64,000 nucleotides of DNA, taken from DATBGO01 sp963840095 (lineage in GTDB: Bacteria; Actinomycetota; Actinomycetes; Streptosporangiales; Streptosporangiaceae). The stretch is taken from the NCBI GenBank assembly GCA_963840095.1, contig CAWIXN010000006.1, positions 1 through 64,000 of the forward strand, given 5' to 3'. The translations under genes were made by a program, and so were the position numbers. Shown here piece by piece: positions 32,719 through 41,989 of this stretch (position 1 is its first letter; each line of letters begins with the position of its first letter). The notes beneath the pieces were generated by a model. The model was not told the origin of the DNA and did no database searches. It saw only the letters and a program-made list of their open reading frames with translations.

Positions 32719-34326
32719 TCACACTGGCTTTTGCTGGTAGAGAACTAGCCAGATCTTTCCAATCTGCCAGACCTGCAGGCGCACGACGTGCAGCCCGGAC
32801 AGGACCGGGGCCGTCGGGTAGCCCGATCCGTCGACCAGCCAGAACCTCGAGATGCTGGTCAGCCGGTGCCGTACGACGGCCGTCGGCAGCGAGGTCCCGG
32901 TCAGGTTGGCCGCCTGTGCGGGCGTCTGGCGCTGCCCGATGTTGTCCAGTTGCGGCAGCCCGTAGGGGTAAGCGGCGGTGAAGTAATGCGCGTCCCGGCC
33001 GACGTAGATGACGGCATCCCCGGGCCTGCGCTGCCCGGCGATTATCTCGTCGGCCCGCCGGATGTTGTCCCCGTGACCGTCCGGGCCCCGGACATACAGC
33101 TGGGTACTGAGCCCGAGCAGCGCGATGACCAGGAGCGCTACCGCTCCGGTGAGCCATCCGAGGGGCGCCAGCCCCGCCTGTTGCGCCCGGCCGAGCCCGG
33201 TGCCGACCGCCTCCCCGAGCGCCGCCAGCCCCGCGCCCGCCAGCAGCGCCACGGCAGGCAGGCAATACAGCACATAGCGGGGCACATACAGTGGAAGCGC
33301 GAACGACACGCCGATCAGCAGCGCCGGTGGAACCAGCAGCCAGGGAATGGTCACCGCAGGCAGCCGCCGCGGCCAGTCAGCCCGCAGCCTCGCCCGCCCG
33401 GTCCCGGCACTGGCGGCCAGCCCGAGCGCGACCGCCAGGATCACCGCTGCCGCCATCGGCAGCGGGCCGACCAACTGCGTCAGCGTCAGGAGCGTGTGCG
33501 GTCCGGGCGCCTTGATCCAGCTGGCTGTCTGGCGCTGTGCGATGGCGAGCAGGAACACCGGGCTGGCCAGGATCACGGCCACGACCGCCGCGGCCAGCCA
33601 GCCGAGGGCCAGCGACCTGGCCGGGGCGCCCCGCTCGCCGCGCAGCCCGGCCAGCGACATCTGGACCCGGCCGTCCTCCTGGCGCAGGCTGGCCACCGCC
33701 ACTGTCACCGCATGCGCCGCGAGCAGCAGGACCCCGAAGATGTTCAGGGCAGCCATCGCGCCCATGCACAGCGCGTACCCGGCCAGCCAGCGGCGCCTGC
33801 GGTCGGCCGTGCCGATGGCCCGCACCAGCAGGTAGCTGCCGATCGCCCCGAGCGCGGTCACCATCGCATACGATCTCATGTCCTGCGCGTACCTGCTGAT
33901 CTCCGGCAAGATCACAAAGATCAGCCCGGCCGCCAGCCCGGCGGCCGGCGATACCAGCCTGCGCCCGAGCGCGGCCACCGCGGCGGCGGCCACCGCCATC
34001 GCCACCACCGAGGGCAGCCTGGTGACGAGCGGGCCGGCGCCAGCCACCCGGACCACCGGCCACATGATCATGTAGTAGACGCCGTGGACCGCATCGACAT
34101 TGCCCAGCGTCCGGACCAGCTGGCCAAAGGACCGGTGGACGGCCGTCAGGCTCGCCGCCTCGTCCCGCCAGTAGGACGGTCGCGTGATGTCCCAGAGCCC
34201 AAGCCCGATCATGAGCGCCGACGGAAGGAACCACATCCAGGCCGGGCCGCCGGTGTAGCCGTCCCGCCCGCGGGCGCTGGGCTCCGGTGACCGGCTGAGC
34301 ACAGCCCGGCTCCCAGACGAGGTCAT
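32719..34326 (-). CDS. GT39-like glycosyltransferase B, intact
   Basis: 535 residues from ATG 34326 (MTSSGSRAVLSRSPEPSARG). The only complete member of the three-gene array. Key parts: WMWFLPSALMIGLGLWDITR, PSYWRDEAASLTAVHRSFGQ with the Asp-Glu expected to be catalytic, NVDAVHGVYYMIMWPVVRVA, LPEISRYAQDMRSYAMVTA, ALNIFGVLLLAAHAVTVAVA, about ten membrane helices, then the C-terminal outer domain DNIRRADEIIAGQRRPGDAV to WLVLYQQKPV. GT39-type enzymes of actinobacteria use polyprenyl-phospho-mannose or similar donors to glycosylate secreted proteins or envelope lipids; the acceptor is unknown. The stretch corresponding to about 33115-33355 is almost identical in DNA to gene C. Confidence 0.85.
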   Translation of the reverse strand: MTSSGSRAVLSRSPEPSARGRDGYTGGPAWMWFLPSALMIGLGLWDITRPSYWRDEAASLTAVHRSFGQLVRTLGNVDAVHGVYYMIMWPVVRVAGAGPLVTRLPSVVAMAVAAAAVAALGRRLVSPAAGLAAGLIFVILPEISRYAQDMRSYAMVTALGAIGSYLLVRAIGTADRRRRWLAGYALCMGAMAALNIFGVLLLAAHAVTVAVASLRQEDGRVQMSLAGLRGERGAPARSLALGWLAAAVVAVILASPVFLLAIAQRQTASWIKAPGPHTLLTLTQLVGPLPMAAAVILAVALGLAASAGTGRARLRADWPRRLPAVTIPWLLVPPALLIGVSFALPLYVPRYVLYCLPAVALLAGAGLAALGEAVGTGLGRAQQAGLAPLGWLTGAVALLVIALLGLSTQLYVRGPDGHGDNIRRADEIIAGQRRPGDAVIYVGRDAHYFTAAYPYGLPQLDNIGQRQTPAQAANLTGTSLPTAVVRHRLTSISRFWLVDGSGYPTAPVLSGLHVVRLQVWQIGKIWLVLYQQKPV

Positions 34327-34476
34327 TGGTGTCCTCCAGCGACAGTGTGGGCGCATCTGTCGAGCGCAGGGCAAGTAGGCGGCGGCAGCTTCCCCATTAT
34401 GCCCGCTGTGAATCCCTCACTAAGCCGGGCGCGGCAGGGGTCAGGATCCCGGCTCGTGCGCCTAACGGAACAGGGG

Positions 34477-36125
34477 TCAGGATCCTGGCTGGTGCGCATA
34501 AAGGAACAGCCAGAGGCCTGCGGTGTGCCAGGTCCCGAGCAGCCGCAGGCCCAGTCCTTGCAGCAGCGGCACCTGTGAGCGATGGCGCACTTCGACCACC
34601 CACAGCCTGGAGACCGTCGCGATCCGCTGCCGGACCACCGCGGGCGGCAAGACGGTCCCCGCCAGCGTCGCCGACTGGGCGGGCGTCTGGTACTGGGCGA
34701 TGTCGGCCAGCCTAGCCAGCCCGTATGGATAAGCAGCCCAGAGATTGTCATACGTCTCATAGAGGACGGCGTCGCCCGGCCGCATGTGAGCTGCGACGAT
34801 CTGGTCGCCGCGGCGGATATTGTCGTTATGGCCGGCCCGCGCTCGCTGACCTGCACACCCGATCCGAGCAGCGCGATGACCAGCAGCGCCACCGCTCCGG
34901 TGAGCCAGCCGAGGGGCGCCAGCCCCGCCTGCGGCGCCCGGCCGAGCCCGGTGCCGACCGCCTCCCCGAGCGCCGCCAGCCCCGCGCCCGCCAGCAGCGC
35001 CACCGCGGGCAGGCAATACAGGACATAGCGGGGCACATAGAGCGGGATGGCGAAGGACACGCCGATCAGCAGCGCCGGAGGAATCAGCAGCCACGGGATC
35101 GTCATTGCGGGCAGCATCGCCGGCCAGCTAGCCCGCAGCGCGGCCCGGCCCGTCAGCGCGCTGGCCACCAGGCCGCAGGCGGTGAACAGGCAGAGGGCGG
35201 TGACCATGCCCAGCGGGCCCACCAGCCGCCACAGCGACGTGATGGTGCCCGGCCCGGGGGCCTTGATCCAGCTGGCCGTGCCGCGCTGCTCGATGCCCAG
35301 CAGGAGAATCGGGCTGGCCACGAACACGGCCGCGACGGCCGCGGCCAGCCAGCCGAGCGCTAGCGACCTGGCTGCCCCGCCCGCCCCGCCCGCTCCGCTC
35401 TTCCCGCCCTGCTCTTCCTGCTCGCCGCGCAGCCCGGCCAGCGACGCCCGGATCCGGCCGTCGTCCTGGCGCAGGCAGGCCAGCGCTACCGTCACCGCAT
35501 GCGCAGCGAGCAGCAGGATGCCGAAGATGTTCAGGGCGCCCATCACCGCCATGCAGGCCGCGTAGCCAGTCAGCCAGCCCCGCCGGCGCCCCGGAGTGCC
35601 GATTGCGCGCAGCAGCAGGTAGCTTCCTGCTGTCCCGAAGGCGGTCACCATCGCATACGACCTGGCGTCCTGGCCATAGAGGCTGATCTGCGGCAGCACC
35701 GCGAAGACCAGCCCGGCAGCCAGCCCGGCGGGCAGCGACACCAGCCGGCGGCCGATCGCGGCCACCAGCCCGGCCGCCACCGTCATGGCCAGGGCCGACG
35801 GCAGCCGGGTGACGATCTCTCCCGTGCCGGCTATCCGCACCAGCGGCCAGATGATCATGTAGTAGACGCCGTGGACCCCGTCGACGTGGCCCATCATCCG
35901 CACCAGCTGGACGAATGGCCGTTGCACCGCGGCCAGCGTCGCGCCCTCGTCCCGCCAGTATGACGGCCCCGTGATATCCCACAGCGCCAGGCCGAGCATG
36001 ACTAGCGAGGGGAGCAGCCGCATCCACAGCGGCCCGCCGTCGAAACGCTTCTCCCCGCCGGGCCCGGCGCCCGGAGCCGCGTCAGCCGAGCGGGCCAGGA
36101 CGGGCGGGGTGTTGGGCGGGGTCAC
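34477..36125 (-). pseudogene. GT39-like glycosyltransferase C, one frameshift
   Basis: The start is GTG 36125 (VTPPNTPPVLARSADAAPGA, like the MTPPGP/MTSSGS starts of A and B) or ATG 36140. Membrane part: LLPSLVMLGLALWDITGPSY, WRDEGATLAAVQRPFVQLVR, HVDGVHGVYYMIIWPLVRIA, ISLYGQDARSYAMVTAFGTA. Near 34835 the frame is lost: the unshifted reading gives SERGPAITTISAAATR, whereas GHNDNIRRGDQIVAAHMRPG, then VLYETYDNLWAAYPYGLARL to GLWLFLYAHQPGS, lies in the next frame ending at 34477. That is the same outer domain as in A and B. So two of three tandem paralogues are broken at nearly the same place in the protein. The activity of C is doubtful. Confidence 0.75.
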
Positions 36126-36365
36126 GTGTCGGCTCTCCATGGATTGGCGGGCCAGCGGCCGGGCACTGCCAGCAGCGGCTGGCGCAGCCGGCCGGAGCCC
36201 ATCCCGACCAGGCCAGGCCGCCTGGTCACGACGACGATAGTCGACCGGCGCCGGTCACCGTAGCCTACCGCGCTGACCCGGCCCCGACCGGCTACGCCAG
36301 CCGGGCCGCGTCAGCGGCGGATCTCAGCCCGCACGGGGTCAGCCGCACGGGTCAGCTGCGCAGCG

Positions 36366-37367
36366 TCAGCCGCGCAGGGCGCGGATCGACTGCCGCAGGG
36401 ACCCCATGGTGGCGAGCACCGCCGACGGCTCGTACCCGCAGTGCGCCATGCAGTTCGCGCACCGGGGGTCGGCTCCCCGGCCGTACTTCGACCAGTCAGT
36501 GGTCTCGATCAGCTCCTGGTAGGTCTGGGCGTAGCCGTCATTCATCAGGTAGCACGGCCGCTGCCAGCCGAACAGCGAGTACGACGGGATTCCCCACGCG
36601 GTGCAGCTGAACTCGGCCTTGCCCTCGAGGAAGTCAAGGAACAGCGGCGAGTGGTTGAGCCGCCACCGCTTCCTGTTGCCGTCACCGAACGCCTTGCGGA
36701 ACAGCTCGCGCGTCTCCGTGACGCCCAGGAAGTGGTCCTGGTCGGGAGCCTTCTCGTAGGCGTACGCCGGGGAGATCATCATCTCGTCGACCTTCAGGTC
36801 GTCGTTGAGATAGTTGAGTACGTCAATGACGGTCTGCGGGGTGTCGGTGTTGAAGAAGGTGGTGTTGGTGGTCACCCTGAACCCGCGCCGCTGACATTCC
36901 CTGATCGCCGCCACGGCATCGTCGAAGACGCCGTCCTTGCACACCGACGCGTCGTGCCGCTCGGCCAGCCCGTCGATGTGGACCGCCCACGCGAAGTAGC
37001 GCGATGGCGTGAACTTGTCCAGCTTCTTGGGGATCAGCAGCGCGTTCGTGCACAGGAACACGTACTTCTTGCGCTTGATCAGCTCCGCGACGAGCTTGTC
37101 GATCTCCGGGTGCATCAGCGGCTCACCGCCGGCGATCGACACCATCGGCGCGCCGCATTCCTCGATGGCGGCCAGCGCCTGGTCGACCGGCATTCGCTGC
37201 TTCAGGACGCTGGCCGGATGCTGGATCTTCCCGCAGCCTGCGCAGGCAAGGTTGCAGGCGAACAGCGGCTCCAGCTCCACCAGCAGCGGGAACTTCTCGC
37301 GCCTGGCTAGCCGCTGGCGCATCAGGTAGGTGCCTACCCGCACGCTCTGGCGCAGTGGCATGCTCAT
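36366..37367 (-). CDS. hpnH: Hopanoid radical SAM adenosyl transferase HpnH
   Basis: 333 residues. The radical SAM cluster motif CNLACAGC (Cys38, Cys42, Cys45, CxxxCxxC) follows PLLVELEPLFA, with SIAGGEPLMHPEIDKLVAEL and VFLCTNALLIPKKL as SAM-binding blocks. A C-terminal SPASM-like Cys group (FSCTAWGIPSYSLF, RPCYLMNDGYAQTYQEL, DPRCANCMAHCGYEPSAVLA) is typical of HpnH. It joins the 5'-deoxyadenosyl radical to diploptene to give adenosylhopane, the first step of hopanoid side-chain synthesis. The family is about 330-380 residues, so this is full length. Its start overlaps the HpnG-IspH stop by four bases. It is the last gene of the operon. Confidence 0.95.
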   Translation of the reverse strand: MSMPLRQSVRVGTYLMRQRLARREKFPLLVELEPLFACNLACAGCGKIQHPASVLKQRMPVDQALAAIEECGAPMVSIAGGEPLMHPEIDKLVAELIKRKKYVFLCTNALLIPKKLDKFTPSRYFAWAVHIDGLAERHDASVCKDGVFDDAVAAIRECQRRGFRVTTNTTFFNTDTPQTVIDVLNYLNDDLKVDEMMISPAYAYEKAPDQDHFLGVTETRELFRKAFGDGNRKRWRLNHSPLFLDFLEGKAEFSCTAWGIPSYSLFGWQRPCYLMNDGYAQTYQELIETTDWSKYGRGADPRCANCMAHCGYEPSAVLATMGSLRQSIRALRG

Positions 37368-38911
37368 GCTGGCCTTACCTCCTTGGGCAGGCTGAACCGG
37401 ATGGACTCGGTAGTGACGACCCGCTCGCTGACCTCGACGGGGCCGAGGCCGGAGAGGGCCGCGACAATCTCGCCGACCGCCGCCGGCGGTGCCGACGCTC
37501 CCGCTGTTACCCCGATTACCGACGCCCCGCAGAGCCAGCTGAGCTCGATGTCTTCCGGACCGTCGATCAGGTAGGCCCGGGTCCCGGCCCGCCGGGCGGT
37601 CTCGACCAGGCGAACCGAGTTGGAGGAGTTGGCCGAACCGGCCACCAGCACCAGGTCGGCCTCGCGGGCCACGGCCCGGACCGCCTGCTGCCGGTTGGTA
37701 GTGGCGTAGCAGATGTCGTCGCTGCCTGGCCCGCGGGCCGCGGGAAACCGCTCAAGCAGCGCGTCGACGATCTCGCGGGCCTCGTCGGCGGACAGGGTGG
37801 TCTGCATCAGGTACGCGACCTTGCCCGGGTCGGGAGGCCGCAGCCTGGCCACGTCGGCGGCGCTCTCCACCAGCACCATGGCGCCGGGCGCCTCGCCGAG
37901 CGTGCCGTCCACTTCCTCGTGCCCGGCGTGGCCGATCAGGACCACCTGGTAGCCCTCGGCCACGAACCGGCGGGCCTCGGCGTGCACCTTGGCGACCAGC
38001 GGGCAGGTCGCGTCGACCGCGTCAAGCCCGCGCCGCTCCGCCTCGGCCCGCACCGCCGGCGACACCCCGTGCGCCGAGAACACCACGGTCGCGTCGTCGG
38101 GCACCTCGGCCAGCTCGTCCACGAAGACGGCGCCGCGGCGCTCGAGGCCGTTCACCACGTGCGAGTTATGCACGATCTGCTTGCGGACGTAGACGGGCTG
38201 GCCGCGCCGCTCCAGCATCCGGTCGACTATCTCGATCGCCCGCTCCACCCCGGCGCAGAATGACCGCGGGCCGGCCAGCAGCACCCGCCGCTGGCCGCCC
38301 GCCGCCGCCCACCTGCTGAGCACGGGGCCGGCCAGCCGGAGCGACCGCAGCGCCGCCGCGCCGCCGGCCAGGGCCCGCGGGCTCAGCAGCGGCCAGTCCG
38401 GCGTATCGGAGACGGCCCGGACCACGATCGCCGGCCGGCCTCCCGCGGCCGTCAGCAGCATCGCCGACTCCATGTCCGCGGCGACGGCGCCGTCGCTGGC
38501 CAGCCTGGCGCGCTCGGACCTGCGGACCAGGTGGTCGACGGTGACGATCTTGCCGGCCCGGGCGCGCAGGCCCGCCCGGCGCAGCTCGCCGGCCAGCAGC
38601 GGCGCGGAAGGACAGCTGAGCGGGGCCGCTGACGAGCAGCCGAGCTCGCCCACCTCGGCCCCGACCACGAGATCACCGGGCTTGAGGTCGGCTGAAAGCC
38701 CGCCGCCCGTACCGCTGATGGCGAGCATGCCAAACGCAGAGCCGCGCAGCCGGTCGGCGGCCACGAGGGATCGGCGCCCGCCGTAGCCGGTGCGCAGGAC
38801 CTCGCCGTCGGTGCCGATCCCGCGGCGCACGGCCCGGGCCTCGAGCCGCAGCGGCGAGCAGACGACCAGGCGGCCGGAGTCAGCGGGCCGGCTGACCGCG
38901 GACGGACTCAT
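37364..38911 (-). CDS. HpnG-IspH fusion: adenosylhopane nucleosidase plus HMBPP reductase
   Basis: 515 residues in one frame. Residues 1-205 form a purine-nucleoside-phosphorylase/MTAN-like domain (HpnG): RLVVCSPLRLEARAVRRGIG, MLAISGTGGGLSADLKPGDL, VAADMESAMLLTAAGG (Glu148) and VVRAVSDTPDWP (Asp169). HpnG removes adenine from adenosylhopane. Residues 208-515 are a complete IspH/LytB: PRSFCAGVERAIEIVDRML (Cys219), QIVHNSHVVNGLERRGAVFV (His248), FSAHGVSP (His281), DATCPLVAKVH (Cys303), IGHAGHEEVDGTLGEAPG, and DDICYATTNRQQAVRAVAR (Cys401). The three Cys hold the [4Fe-4S] cluster. IspH makes IPP and DMAPP in the MEP pathway. Both halves keep their active residues. It overlaps hpnH and shc by four bases on either side. 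Confidence 0.93.
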   Translation of the reverse strand: MSPSAVSRPADSGRLVVCSPLRLEARAVRRGIGTDGEVLRTGYGGRRSLVAADRLRGSAFGMLAISGTGGGLSADLKPGDLVVGAEVGELGCSSAAPLSCPSAPLLAGELRRAGLRARAGKIVTVDHLVRRSERARLASDGAVAADMESAMLLTAAGGRPAIVVRAVSDTPDWPLLSPRALAGGAAALRSLRLAGPVLSRWAAAGGQRRVLLAGPRSFCAGVERAIEIVDRMLERRGQPVYVRKQIVHNSHVVNGLERRGAVFVDELAEVPDDATVVFSAHGVSPAVRAEAERRGLDAVDATCPLVAKVHAEARRFVAEGYQVVLIGHAGHEEVDGTLGEAPGAMVLVESAADVARLRPPDPGKVAYLMQTTLSADEAREIVDALLERFPAARGPGSDDICYATTNRQQAVRAVAREADLVLVAGSANSSNSVRLVETARRAGTRAYLIDGPEDIELSWLCGASVIGVTAGASAPPAAVGEIVAALSGLGPVEVSERVVTTESIRFSLPKEVRPA

Positions 38912-40920
38912 GCCGCACCTCCGGCTGATCCCTGGCCCGCGGGCTCCCGGGCCGCTGGCTCCTGGTCCGGCAGCTGCGGGTCGGCCACGGCGCCCAGGAA
39001 CCTGCCGAGCGCACTGACCGGGAAGACCAGCCGGTACAGGTGATAGTTGATGTAAAAGTCACCCGGGAACCCGGTGCCGGTGTACTCCGGCTCGTCCCAG
39101 GTCCCGTCGGGGCGCTGGGTACCGGTGAGCCACTGCACGCCCCGCTCGACGCTGCCCGCCACCTCATCGCCTGCCGCGGTCCCGGCGGCCAGCAGCGCCA
39201 GCAGCGCCCACGCGGTCTGGGACGCGGTGGACGGCCCGCGGCCGGCCCAGCTGGCGTCCTCGTACGAGCGCAGGTCCTCGCCCCAGCCGCCATCGGGATT
39301 CTGGCGCGCCATCAGCCACCCGATGGCCCGCCGGATCGGCGGCTTGCCTGGCAGCACCCCGGCGGCAATCAGCGCGGGCACTACGGCGCCGGTCCCGTAG
39401 ACGTAGTTGGCGCCCCATCGCCCGAACCACGATCCGTCGCTCTCCTGCGCCCGCAGCAGCCACACCACGCCCCTGCGCACGGCCCGGGTCCCGGCCAGGC
39501 CGGCCGCCGCGAGAGCCTCAATGGTGTGCGCGGTGACATCAGCCGATGGCGGATCGATGACCTCGCCGAAGTCGCAGAACGGGAGCTTGGTCACCAGGGC
39601 GCTGATGTTGTCGGCGTCAAAGGCCGCCCACCCGCCGTCACGCGACTGCATACCGGTGAGCCAGCGGACCGCCCGCTGGAGCGCATCCGCTGAGCCGAGG
39701 TGGTCGGTCAGCGCCACCCGGCGCAGCGCGAGCAGCACCTCGGCGGTGTCATCGACGTCGGGATAGCCGTCGTTGTCGAACTCGAATGCCCACCCGGACG
39801 GCTCCAGCCCGGGCCGGCGCACCTGCCAGTCGCCTGGCCCGCGGATCTCCTCCTCGAGCACCCACCGGGCGGCCGACCGCAGCGCCGGAGCCTCAGGGGG
39901 CAGCCCGGCGTCGGCGAGGGCGATCATCGCCAGCACCGTGTCCCAGACCGGCGACTGGCACGCCTCGAGCCTGCGCACCGGCCCGTCGGGGGTCTCCTCC
40001 CAGACGGTGAAGCGGTCAAGGCCTGCCAGACCGCGCTGGATAACGGGATGATCGAGCCCGTAGCCCAGCAGATGGAGCGCGATCAGCGAGTAGACCCACG
40101 GCGGCTGGATGCCGCCCCAGCAGCCGTCCCGCTCCTGCCGGGCGAGGATCCATTCCGCGCACCGGCGAACGGCGGCGGTCCGGGCGGCGCGCGCCGGAGC
40201 TGCCTTGAGGCCGTAGCGGTGATAGCCGTGCAGCGCCCGGTCCAGGCCGCTGAACAGGCCGGCCCAGCCGACCCGCGAGCCGTGCCTGGCGCGGCGGCGA
40301 TCGCCATCGGCCCGCAGCTCGGCCAGGCTGAAGGGCAGCGGCCGCACCGGGCGCAGCGAGCCAACGATGGTCAGCGGGACGATTGTCTGCCGCGCCCAGC
40401 ACGCCCAGTCGTACACGTTCAGCGGGAACCAGGCCGGCAGGTAGATCATTTCCGGTGGCATGACGGGCAAGTCATCCCATGACCATTCGCCGAACAGGGC
40501 GAGCCAGATGCGGGTGAAGACGCGCGTGGCGGCGATCCCGCCGCGCTCGGTGATCCAGCTCGCGGCGCGGGCCATGTGGCCGGCCTCTGGCGGGTCGCCG
40601 GCCAGCCGCAGCGCCACGTAGGCCTCCACCGTGGTGGACAGGTCGGCCGTCCCGTCGTGATAGTTGGCCCAGGTCCCGTCCGGCCGCTGCTTGGACCTGA
40701 TCCACCTGGCGGCCGCCGCGGTCTGTTCCGCCGTCCGCACGCCGAGGAACTCGCGGAGCAGCAGATCCTCGGCGTCCATGGTGACGTTGGTTTCCAGCTC
40801 TCCCTGCCACCAGCCGCGCTCGTGCTGCAGGCCGAGCAGATGCCGGGCCGCCCGGTCCAGCGCCGCCCGCGCCGCAGCCTGCGTGACCTGCCCGTCCGGG
40901 CGGGCCTGCGTCACTGTCAT
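38908..40920 (-). CDS. shc: Squalene-hopene cyclase
   Basis: 670 residues from ATG 40920 (MTVTQARPDGQVTQAAARAA); a longer frame upstream overlaps the neighbouring gene and is not cyclase-like. The protonating motif DxDDTA is DVDDTAE at 388-394. Repeated QW motifs are visible: QRPDGTWANYHDG, QERDGCWGGIQPPW, QSRDGGWAAFDADN, QESDGSWFGRWG, QNPDGGWGEDLRSY and QRPDGTWDEPEYTGTGFPGD. DIIGEV-like substrate-channel residues precede FYINYHLYRLVFPVSALGRF at the C-terminus. The enzyme cyclises squalene to hopene/diplopterol in one step. It is a monotopic membrane protein by family. Full length; its stop overlaps the start of the HpnG-IspH gene. Confidence 0.97.
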   Translation of the reverse strand: MTVTQARPDGQVTQAAARAALDRAARHLLGLQHERGWWQGELETNVTMDAEDLLLREFLGVRTAEQTAAAARWIRSKQRPDGTWANYHDGTADLSTTVEAYVALRLAGDPPEAGHMARAASWITERGGIAATRVFTRIWLALFGEWSWDDLPVMPPEMIYLPAWFPLNVYDWACWARQTIVPLTIVGSLRPVRPLPFSLAELRADGDRRRARHGSRVGWAGLFSGLDRALHGYHRYGLKAAPARAARTAAVRRCAEWILARQERDGCWGGIQPPWVYSLIALHLLGYGLDHPVIQRGLAGLDRFTVWEETPDGPVRRLEACQSPVWDTVLAMIALADAGLPPEAPALRSAARWVLEEEIRGPGDWQVRRPGLEPSGWAFEFDNDGYPDVDDTAEVLLALRRVALTDHLGSADALQRAVRWLTGMQSRDGGWAAFDADNISALVTKLPFCDFGEVIDPPSADVTAHTIEALAAAGLAGTRAVRRGVVWLLRAQESDGSWFGRWGANYVYGTGAVVPALIAAGVLPGKPPIRRAIGWLMARQNPDGGWGEDLRSYEDASWAGRGPSTASQTAWALLALLAAGTAAGDEVAGSVERGVQWLTGTQRPDGTWDEPEYTGTGFPGDFYINYHLYRLVFPVSALGRFLGAVADPQLPDQEPAAREPAGQGSAGGAA

Positions 40921-40957
40921 GTCGGAAGCACCGTCATCTCGCCGCTTTCCGGGGCTG

Positions 40958-41989
40958 TCACCATTGGCGCGCCGTGATGAACTCGGCGATCTCGGTGAAC
41001 TCGGCCCGCACGTCGTCCGGCATGTCCGTCTCGGCCAGGCACTTGCTCGCTGAGGCCAGCTGCACATCAGCTTCGGCCTCGGTCCAGCTCTTGCCCCCGG
41101 CCGCGACAACCAGTCCGGCGGCCCGGAGCAGGTCGTCCTCGTCAAGCGGCTCGCGGCGGGCCAGCAGCACGCCGAGTTCGGCGGCTTCGGGCGTGCCGCT
41201 GGTCAGGGCCGCTACCACCGGCAGCGACTTCTTCCTGGCCCGCAGGTCGGAACGGACCGGCTTGCCGGTCGTGTCCGGCGCACCCCAGATGCCGAGCAGG
41301 TCGTCGGTGAGCTGGAACGACAGGCCGACGTGCGCTCCGAACCCGGCCAGGCCCATGGCCAGCGCGGGCGGGGCGCCGACGTAGATGGCGCCGATGCTGC
41401 ACGCGCACGCCATGAGCGCGGCCGTCTTGTCTCCGGCCATTTCCAGGCACTGGGCCAGGGACACGTCAGCGCGGCGCTCAAACGCCAAGTCGGCGCCCTG
41501 CCCGGCGATGAGCCGCTGGACGGCGGCAGACAGGCAGCGGGAGGCCCACAGGCCCTGCGGCGCCGGGCCCTCCAGCAGCAGATCCTGAGCCAGGGCGAGC
41601 AGGGCGTCGCCGGCCAGGATGGCCGCGCCGGTGCCGAACACGGTCCACGCCGTCGGCCGGTGCCTGCGCTCGACGTCCCCGTCCATGATGTCGTCGTGCA
41701 GCAGCGAGAAGTTATGCACGAACTCGACGGCAGCCGCCGCGCTGACCGCACGCTCCGGCGCGGCGCCCGCCGCCCGCGCCGACAGCAGCGCGAGCGCGGG
41801 ACGAAGCGCCTTGCCTGCGGCACCGGAACGGGGCCCGGCCCCGGCCGGATTGCCGTCGGCGTCGCCGAAGCCAAGGTGGTAGGCGGCGACCACCCGAACT
41901 TCCGGGCTCAGCCGGTCAACGGCCGCGTTGATCGCGGGCCCGACCAGGTCGCGGGCAGCCTCGACGCCCACCGGGATCGTGGCCGTCAT
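40958..41989 (-). CDS. Polyprenyl (farnesyl/geranylgeranyl-type) diphosphate synthase
   Basis: 343 residues. First Asp-rich motif HDDIMDGD (Asp99, Asp100, Asp103) and second motif QLTDDLLGIWG (Asp229, Asp230). GKALRPALALLSARAAG is the substrate-anchoring block, MAGDKTAALMACACSIGA and SDLRARKKSLPVVAALTSG complete the fold. It condenses IPP with allylic diphosphates. Within the hopanoid operon the expected product is farnesyl diphosphate for squalene synthesis, but chain length cannot be set from these motifs. The residues before the first motif, VEFVHNFSLLHDD, contain Phe/Leu as in short-chain bacterial enzymes. Its start overlaps the hpnE stop by four bases, and 37 bases separate it from shc. 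Confidence 0.92.
   Translation of the reverse strand: MTATIPVGVEAARDLVGPAINAAVDRLSPEVRVVAAYHLGFGDADGNPAGAGPRSGAAGKALRPALALLSARAAGAAPERAVSAAAAVEFVHNFSLLHDDIMDGDVERRHRPTAWTVFGTGAAILAGDALLALAQDLLLEGPAPQGLWASRCLSAAVQRLIAGQGADLAFERRADVSLAQCLEMAGDKTAALMACACSIGAIYVGAPPALAMGLAGFGAHVGLSFQLTDDLLGIWGAPDTTGKPVRSDLRARKKSLPVVAALTSGTPEAAELGVLLARREPLDEDDLLRAAGLVVAAGGKSWTEAEADVQLASASKCLAETDMPDDVRAEFTEIAEFITARQW

Noticed and set aside
31220..33265. A 681-residue version of GT39 gene A starting at 33265
   Set aside because: The first 213 residues are antisense-like sequence overlapping gene B; the membrane domain starts at ATG 32623 in line with the other two paralogues.
32788..34290. 500-residue plus-strand open frame
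   Set aside because: Antisense to GT39 gene B; Arg/Gln/Gly-rich and without domain character.
37355..38263. 302-residue plus-strand open frame
   Set aside because: Shadow of the HpnG-IspH gene; no domain and no ribosome site.
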